Below are positions 29,529 to 39,600 of a stretch of 64,000 nt of DNA, piece after piece (within the stretch, counting starts at the first letter, position 1; each line of letters opens with the position of its first letter). The notes below the pieces were generated by a model. That model was not told the DNA's origin and made no database searches. It saw only the letters and a program-made list of their open reading frames with translations. The DNA comes from Trichobilharzia szidati (Eukaryota; Platyhelminthes; Trematoda; Strigeidida; Schistosomatidae): contig OX235277.1 in assembly GCA_944472155.2 (NCBI GenBank), forward strand, positions 26,608,804 through 26,672,803, in the 5' to 3' direction. The position numbers and the translations under genes were made by a program.

Positions 29529-32500
29529 CTCAATAGCTTAATCATTCAACTTTCAATTAATGGTCACTGACCCCCAATCCTACCCAAAAACATACCTCAA
29601 AGGTGTTCGTAAATGGGTGGTGGTGTCAATCAGCCTTCACACACAATAGGTGCATCTCATAGTCAGATAGAGGTAGAGGTTGGTGCTTGTCGAAATCATT
29701 TCCAAGTATGAATTCTCTATTAACACTGTAAAGTTTCTTTTCTTTTCTAATGTTTTGTATTCATTATCATTACTGTTTTTTTGTCTCTTCTTTTTTTGTT
29801 AAAAATTACATCAGATGTTCCGACGACAAAGTCGAAATCATCATCCACACCGACAGCAAATGATGAAACAATCAGTCAAAAGAATATTGAATCGTCTACA
29901 GCTCTGTTTCACTTCATATTCTATATGATTGAAAAAGTTCGACGATTTCGTCTTAGTAAAGAGGTAAGTAAGCAAGCGGGCAGACAGGCGAATAGGGTTG
30001 CTTTTCGTTTTCTTATAAAATATTGAGGATTTTGAATAGTTACAGCGCCAGTCTTATTACTGGCTTAGTGAGGTAAAGCAGTGCGTTGGTGGCCATGGAT
30101 CGAAAACCGGACCACATGTAGCTTGGTCGGCGAGCACTCTACCGCTGTGCCACCTACTCACATACCTAAGCGGGTGGAATTTAAGAATTTGAAAGTCATC
30201 AAAACATCAATTAACTAATAGATGCTAGTCACAAGATATCTAAGTTTTGAAGGAGAGATGAGCGGTGAAAACTGATTAATTACGGAATTCAAGTTAAGCT
30301 GATTCTTAGGCGTGTTAGCAAGAAGTTGATACATAATCCAGAAATTTATAAAATAGCTGTGATGGTGATGATGTTTCACCTCCTCTATGTGTATTCACCA
30401 GTTTAACTGATCGTGCGGAGGTGGTTACATTGGGCGTACGATCAGGCAGATTCATTGTCGAATTTCTGAACACCTCTCATCCAGGTTTGGCAAAGGTACG
30501 AATAAAGCTATACGCGGCTTAATACTGCCTCATCTCATCGACATGAACATGGACATCAAGTTGAATGTAATAAAGCTTATAAAGTTATTTATCGTATTTC
30601 ACCCAACCTCTCGCTGCATGGTCTGCGAGTACGACTTTTGCATACACCGGAGGTAATCGGAATTCATCTGAACAAGCCAAATCTGTGTGTTCAAAAGAAA
30701 TTTGTTCAACCCCATTCTTTACCATGGCCAATTACTTAATAAGTATTAAGTTTTTAAAAGCGATTTGCTCCCTTCCCCTTGTAAACTATCTTTTGACTTG
30801 CTTAATTTGTACAATTTTTAAAATTCTAGCTAATTCTATTAACTTGTTTGTATTTTAAGTAATTCTTGATTCCGTAATTACTTGCTTCTAGTGCCTTTAG
30901 AATAACTTATCTTGAATTCCACAATTAATCAGTTTTTACCCCTCCTTCAAAAGTTAGTCATCTTGTTACCAACATCTATTAGTTAATTAATGTTTTGATG
31001 ACTTTTAACCTCTTAATTTCAACCCCCGTCTGTATACCTAAAACCGATTAACTAAAATAATCGCTTGGTTAAATGCTTATTTCAAAGCATTCAGCGTATT
31101 CGAACACCTTAACCTCGGTCGGTCGGTTTTCGACATAGAACTTTGCACATATGTGCAGCAGTTCAAGTCGCCACACTCCATGTAGCACACGAAGCAAGAG
31201 AAGAAAGTAGAAGAAATGCATAATATAGACAGTAAACAGAGGTGTGAGACAAAGAAATAGTAATAACGAAGAACAAAACAGTTTAATTGGAAATCATAGG
31301 TCATAAGGAGTGGATGCATCTGCGCCACTGAGAACGATTTTGAGCCATGTCACCAATTGTTTCCAACCATTGTTTTTTACCATCCCGAGGACCCCAACCA
31401 GTCAGGAAGTCTACACCTTCCTACGTTGCTGGCTTAAACTAACGGTTGTAGATTTCATTGACTGGTGCCATGTTTTCGTTTGCCCACCACTAGCTCTTTT
31501 CCAGCCTGGCCCTATATCAGCTAACATTGCCCATCGAGGAAGGCGATGACTAGGCATACGTAACACATGTCCTAACCTCTCAGTCGATGTAATTTCACAG
31601 TTTCGTCGACTGATTTCCCCTCCTTACCTAGCACTCGACCGAAGCCTAACCTAAATATTGCTCACCTTATTATACCACTTCACACGGGAGATAGAACGCA
31701 GACACCAATGATCAAAGACAGCTAATCATTTCATGTCTTCTACTCTCAATGGCCAGGTCTCACAGCCATAAAGGAGGACGGACCGGACTGTTGAGCAGTA
31801 CACACGCCCTGCAGATGATGAGAATCTATAGCAAAACACATTATTCACAAAAATCATAATTTTCTTATCATCAAAGAATTTTTCTGAGAATTTTTAACTT
31901 TTTATTGAATTCTTCTGCGTTGAAGTTTCTAAAGCACTTCAAAGGATACATGAATCGGCCATCACCTTCAACTCGCCTAGAAATACCATCATTGTCCACA
32001 ACTGGACAGCAATCATCCAACGAAAGCAGAAATCTTGAAAGCGATCGAGCTACAGAAGTTTGGGAAAACAGCAGGGGCGGACGGAGTTCCCTCTGAAGCA
32101 CTGAAAACGGACCCAGAGACTGCGGCAGATATGCTCACGTCATTATTGCAAAAGGCTTGGAAGGAAGGAAAGGTACCTACCGACTGGAAGAAAGGCTACC
32201 TTGTCAAGCCACCAAAGAAGAGCGACTTCGACCTCACTCTGCAAGAATTGGCGTGGAATCATGCTCTTTTCCACACCAAGTAAAATACTAATTCGCGTCA
32301 TCCTGGAGAGAATAAAGGATGAAGTAGATGCAGAACTCCGCCAACCGGAACAAGTTGGATTCAAGAAAAGGTAAATCGTGTTCTGATCAAATTGCAGCTA
32401 TACGCGTCGTCATCGAGGAAAGCGTAGAATGGCAGTCAAACCTGTACCATAATCTCATTTACTTCGAAAAGGCCTTTGACAGCGTTGGCCTTTAAAGAAT

Positions 32501-33598
32501 TTGGAAACCACTTCAACACTATGGCGTGGAGAGTCTTTATCAGACTCATTCAACAGGCGGCTATATGACAATGCCACGTGTCAGGTGATCCACAACGGAA
32601 AATTCAGTGAAGCTTTAAGAGTGCATACAGGAGTAAGGCAAACTGGCTGCCTATCTGCTATCACCGATAATATTCCCAATTAAGGTGGACTGGATTATAC
32701 ATCAGACTGTGAATTAGGAGTGACTAGACAAGACTACGCTGTACCGATAAGAAGACTCTTGGAGATCTGCATTTCGCCCATGGATGATTTATGTTTAATG
32801 TCACACAAACTCGATGACTTTCAGGCGCAAACTGGCAGAAGTGGCGAGGCAGGCAGCGAAGACAGGACTCCAGGTGAACACAGAGAAGACGGAGGTGATG
32901 AAGATAACCTACCAACCAACAAACAAACTAACGGCAACAACAACCAGCACCAATCACCATCAACGACAGATATTTCACAGAGGTTACTTCCTTCACTTAT
33001 CTAGGAAGCATGGTTTCAACCACAGCTGGCGGAAGGGTTGGAGCTGTTCAAGCCAGCCAGCCAGAATCGGAGAGGCAGGATACACCTTCATCAATCTGAA
33101 ATAATTTTAGAAATCTGCACTAACTCAACATGGAGAGTAAGATTCGGATTTTCAACACAATTTTGAAGTCACTCAGTTCTTCTATACAGATCAAAAATAT
33201 GGCGCATCACGGAAAGGATTTCCAACAGATTACAGACTTTTATCAACAACTGCTTCGTTCTTTACTGAAGATCAAATAGCTGGCCAGAAAGAATTAGCAC
33301 CAAGAAACTTTAGCAAAAAACTAACCAAGAGCCTGTCGTTCAACAAATATGTAGAAGAAAATGGGGATGGAAGGGAATACGCTGAGGAGACCGCCGTATG
33401 ACATAGCGCCAGGTATTTGCTCGAGTGGAATCCGAGTGGGTCGTCCGAGGGTGACATGAAGGAGATCGTGTGGTGACGAGGAGGAGGAGATGAGAGATTA
33501 TCATCAATGGTGAACCCATATGAAGAGGATAGCAGAAAACAGGATGAAGTGAAGATGTGTTGTTGAAGCCTTATATTGCAGTCGGAACCCAAAGAAAC

Positions 33599-33644
<46 letters not shown>

Positions 33645-36600
33645 GTAACACTAATGACCAACTGTTTATCAGTGTTCTCTTACAGCACATTCTATTAGGA
33701 ACATTTTATGTTCTTGAAAGATTTGTGTATATGTGAAAATTGTTGGTAATTTCGTCGTACAAAATACAAATGTATATTCACAAATAGTCTTGAATTATAC
33801 ACTGATGCCTCATTTATCTGTGTTATGTGAGGATAGTGTTGTTATCGGCATCGTCATTCGGAGACTGACTGAGTTTTCAACTCAGAGCTGTGTACAAAAG
33901 TTAAGCAGTTCAAATTGCCAAGCTCCATCTGGTGCTGGCTGGTTTCAACATGGAACTTTACACTGATGTGCAGCACTTCGAGTCACCACACTTCACTCAG
34001 TACACAAAACAGGAGAAGAAGAAGAAGAAAGTAAAGAGAAACACAAAGTGGAGAGATTAAAGAGAGATATGAGGCAAAAAGAATAGTAATATGAAAGAAC
34101 AATATAGTTTTATTGGATGTTATAAGTCACAAGGAGTAGATGCATCTGCGCTGTCATTGAGAACGATTTTGAGCCATATCACCAATTGTCTGCAGTCTTT
34201 ATTGGTTCTTACCATCCCTAATACCCCAACTAGGAAGTCTGCATCTTCCTACGTGGCTTAAATTAACTGTTGTGGTTTTCATTGATTGATGAAGCCATGT
34301 TTTGCTTTGACTACCACTGGCTCTTTTATAACCTGACCTTATGTCACGAACATTGCCCGTCGAGAAAGGTGATGACTAGGCTAGCATTCATAACACATGT
34401 CCTGACTATCTCAGTCGATGTAACTTCACAGCATCGTCGATTGATTTCCCCTCCCACACCTACCTAACACTCGACCGTAGTGTAACTTCAATGTTGCTCA
34501 CCCTATTATACCACTTCACATGGGAGATCGAACCTAGGCAGCTATGATCAAAGACAGTTGGCTAGTCTTTTCACGTCTTCCACTCTCAATGACCATATCA
34601 CAGTGAAAGCCATAAAGGAGGATGGAGCAGTACACACGCCCTTTGTTCGATAACCGTCTACGCATGTCACATGCGAGACTAACCTTCTGTACCAGTGCTG
34701 AGATTTCGTCAGCGATCAGCCCTCTGGCGTTGGCTGATGCAACTTCGCAAATAAGTGAAGTGGTTGACACACTCTACCACTTCACTCCCTATTTCTAAGC
34801 TACGAGTCAATGTAGCCAAGTCCTGTAGCACCATCTTACATTTGGCAAGAGCGAATCGCATGTCAAACATTCGCAGATTGCAGCTCCTCAAGGTGTTCAG
34901 AAGACTCTGCTCTATTTTGTCAGCGTTTTCACCTAAAAGGAACTATATCATCTGCATATTCTAAGTCAACTCCATATGGTACACAAATAAGGGATATGTG
35001 CGGGATAAAGGATAAGTACGTACACTTGGAATAACGAGGATTTAATGGAGAACGCTGTTAGGCTATATCATCAACAGTCTCCAGTCATTAGTTCTTAACG
35101 TTTCTAGAACCAACCCGTATGCAGGTAGTTTACACCCTTTTTCCAGGTGACTCCAACCAAAAGTTAAAGACTTCACGGAATGATTCGGCCTACCCCCACC
35201 CCCACACTAAAAGATTATTATTCAAGCCATCACAGATAATATTATATTATTTTCTTTTTTGTGTATATATGTGTATGTAGTGTGCTCTGTATACATTACT
35301 CTAACCGCTATGCTTAAATCTGATACCAGTATACACATTTATGCATTTGTTTAGGGTAAAAGTAAATCTGAAAAGAATCGACAACGTGCTCATGATTCCC
35401 GTATTAAGTCAATGCATACTCTACGCCAAGAAGCAGCTCAAAATCGTCGTGGTGAACGTATGCGTGCTGTGAAAGAGCGTATAATGGCCGAGGATGATCC
35501 TGAAAAAGCTAGAAAACTTGAGGTAATTCTTTGGAGTTTGACACAGTAGTTTTTTCTTATACTTTGAGATGTAGTTTGATTGATGCACAGGCCGTTCATA
35601 ATTGCTGAAGTAGTTTATGAGGCCGACAGTCTAAAATCTCTCTGAAGGCTTGGTAACGCATGTAGTTTAAAAATTGGTCAGATGGCATACAGTGCTTTTA
35701 ATTCTTAATCATAAGCCAATATCGGTTAGAGAACCATCGGAAAACCTTCAGGGAATACTGGACAGCCTAGCTTGGGACTCTCTAACCGTTATCAGCTCAT
35801 GATGAAATCCTGTAACCAATCAATCAAATCCCTACAAGCCAATATTTGAAAATTCTCAATCACATGGCACGCAAAAACACCGATCCACGCAAAAGAAGCG
35901 CGATTAGAAGACTGTGAAAGATGTGATTGTCAATTGTTTCTCCCGACTTCCTACCTTTAAGACTATTCTACTTAGATTTTTACAGATACTGTCATCTAAA
36001 CTGCGTGCTGCAATACAGACTATTCCAAATTGCATTCAGTTAACTGCATGATTTACACACAATTGCATAAGTAGACCGTCTGAAGTAATCTTGAAGTTCG
36101 TGTATCTGAGTAGTCAAGTGAGTTTAGGTCACTTCTAGTCTCGTCACAATGGTAGTCAGGTTGTCAGTGGTTGGGTTGGGTTTATTACAGTGTTTTGGTG
36201 CATGCATGTAGAGAGTCATGTCCTGCACTTGTAATGCCTGGCATTTGAATATTGTTTGAATCCTGTTGCGTCACTGTGTCCCTAGCACTGAAGTGCGACA
36301 TTATGCTTTTGAATATGTTAAAGATTGTCTTTCAAATAGGTCACGTTATCTTGTGACACTCGCTGCAATGACTTGGACATAATCTGTGAAACCAACCCAT
36401 GTGAAATATACTGTGGTAACTGTTTTCCAATCATGTCACTGGTTGAAAAAAAAACAGAGAGTTAGTAGTCAAATCCATTATGTGATGAGGTGAAGTTTAA
36501 TTGCATTCAGTCAGCTAACACCTGCAATTGTCACCACTCTCTGGGTAAGGTCTCAAGTTATCGTACGACGATGCACTGACAGATGACAAGTCTCTTCGGT

Positions 36601-39600
36601 TGTCTGCGCACCCATGATCCTGAAAGCAGCCTACACTAGGATAAACTGTGCCCTATGGAGGTTTAGAAGTTCTAAGTCACAAAGTTTTTGATTGTAACTA
36701 GTAAAAGAGCAATTACATGGACTAGGACACATAGCGATATGACTTTCATTATTCTATTGGAATTTCACTCCACTCTACTTCAGTCAAGCTCTAAGTAATA
36801 AGTGGATAGTATCATCAGGCTTCATACAATATTCAAGTGTTGGTTTGCAGGGATTTGATTGGTTTCAGGATTTCATTATGAACTGACATTGGTTAGAGAG
36901 CCATTGGAAAATTGAACATGTTTCATCCTAGTTTTCGGTCGGTCGGTCGGTTTTCGACATAGAACTTTGCACCGATGTGCGACAGTTCAAGTCGCCACGC
37001 TCCATTTAGCACACAAAGCAAGAGAAGAAACTAGAAGTAATACATAATAGAGACATTAAGTTGAGGTGTGAGACAAAGGAGTAGTAATAATGAAGAACAA
37101 TATAGTTTCATTGGAAATTATAAGTCACAAGAAGTGGATGCATCTGCGCTGTCATTGAGAAAGAGGATTTTGAGCCATATCACCAATTGTTTCCAAACAT
37201 TGATGTTTATCGTCCTGAGGACCCCAACCAGGAAGTCTACATCTTCCTACGTAGGTAACTGGCTCAAACTAACTGTTGTAGATTTCATTGACTGGTGCCA
37301 TGTTTTCGTTTGACCGCCGCTAGCTCTTTTCCAGCCTGGCCCTATATCAGCTAACATTGCCTGTCATCAAGGAAGGCGATGACTAGGCATACGTAGCACA
37401 TGTTCTAACCATCTCAGTCGATATAATTTCACAGTCTCGTCGATTGATTTCCCCGCCTTACCTAGCACTCGACTGAAGCCTAACCTCAATATTGCTCACC
37501 TTATTATACCACTTCACACGGGAGATAGAACGCAGACACCTATGATCAAAGACAGCTAATCTTTTCATGTCTTCCGTTCTCAATGGCCAGGTCTCACAGC
37601 CATAAAGGAGGACGGAGCGGACTGCTGAGCAGTAAACACGCCCTTTGGTCGATAGTCGGATATCGCGTCTACGCCAGAGACGGCGTAAACTGGCATATGC
37701 GAACCTAGCCCTCCTAGTTTTGGACTCTTCGGAGGTATGTACTCGCTGGGGTTTGTACGCAGGATCTTCCAGTTACAAGGCGAGCTCGTAGATCGATCCA
37801 ATGGCTAATCCATGAGTTCAAACTTCTGCCAATTCACGGTATACCGCGACTAGTACCAGCCAGTGTCGTCGGTGGGGGGGTATTTGTCCTCATACCCGAC
37901 CTGCTGTACCCCACTGGTCACGATTTCACACAATAATTGTTTGTTTGTTTGTGTGTGTGTGGCTCGTAGCCCGGCATCGGATACCTAACTAAACAGCATA
38001 GATGATGTGCACGTGAGATTTTTTGCGTCAGAAGTTCTTCACAATAATTTTATATCTAATTGATTAGAGTTGCCTATTGATAATTTAAAAAAAAGACTTA
38101 GATCATTTCCGTGGAGAATGTTCTTTTTTGGGTAACTTCTTCATTAGCGGCTACACTTATATACAAATTATAGTGAATGAATGAATGAATTAGTGTTATG
38201 AACAACATTAGTGTTGTTTAAATAACATCGAATCAATAATATCAGTAGATTACAGTTCAATAGCATCAACATAAAATAAGTTGAATGTTAGAAAAATTAG
38301 GAAAGATAATACTACAAATTTATGAGTTTATGGTCTCCACTGAAGGCCAGGGCAGTAGTAGGGGCTGGACTTGCTTCCTTTAAACACAGAGCACTGGTTG
38401 TTTGAGGCGAATTGCAATAGCCTCTGCTGTTTGCAGTATGCGGTGCCTGGATGTTTTTCTGCAATTTTTTTGGTACCCGATAGATGATAATGGAGGAGGA
38501 CTCTCCAATATTGAAGAAGATGAAGTACCTAGACTAGACTAGCCACTTTTTATTGTAACTACCAATTCAACTGCGCTGGTGGAGCGAGTTATATTGGCCG
38601 TTTCTGTAAAAAGCCTAATTTTTCGTGCTCGGCAACATCTACCCGTGTGGTTTAATTAATCGAACTGTAATCCACTGATATTATTAATATTATTATTGAT
38701 TCGATGTTATTTAAACACCATTAATGTTGTTAATAACACTGATTCATTCACTATTATGTGTATATATAACTGTAGAATCTGATGATGAAGGCGTTTTTAC
38801 GAGTTTGACCACGGATTGATATCACTTAGAGAACCCTTGAAAACCAGAGAGTACTGGACAGCTGTTTCATCCCATCGGCTGAATGGTATACGAGCTTGCC
38901 TTGTAACCGGACGGTCCTGGGTTCAGACTCTGGCAGCGGGAGCGTACTGCCAATCTAGGGTGAAACAGCTGTCCAGTACTCCAGTCCTGTTTTCCAATGG
39001 TTCTCTAACTGATATCAATCCGTAGTCAAACTCGTAAAAACAAATTTAATCCTTACAAACCAACTCTTTTAGATAAAGAAGTTATCGGAAAGAATATTCT
39101 TTGTTCAGCAACCATTCTTTTGAAAAATTTTAATAGGCACTTCTAATCAAGTTTTGTATCACTATGGATGAATATAACTGTTGTGTAGATCCTGATGAAG
39201 AATGACCTTCTTTATTCACTTACTATCTCAGTCTTTGGAAATGTAATTTTTTTCATGTGCAACCACCTATTGAATGTCTGTCTGTTTTCGACATAGAATT
39301 TTTCACCGATATGCTGCAGTTCAAGTCGCCACACTTCATGTAGCGCACTAAGCAAGAGAAAAAAAGTAGAAGAAATGCAACATAGAGACAGTAGATAGGG
39401 ATACGAGGCAAAAGGAATAGTAATAACGAAGAACAATATAGTTTTATTGGAAATTATAAGTCACAAGGAGTGAATGCATATCTGCGTTAGCCATTACCGA
39501 GAACGATTTTGAACCATATCACCGATTGTTTCCAGCCTTCATCGGTGTTTACCGTCTCAAGGATCTAACCAGGAAGTCTACACCTTCCTACGTGGCTGGC

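Noticed and set aside
33599..33643. Direct-repeat array as a CRISPR
   Set aside because: It is a pure trinucleotide LINE tail in a eukaryotic genome, with no spacers.
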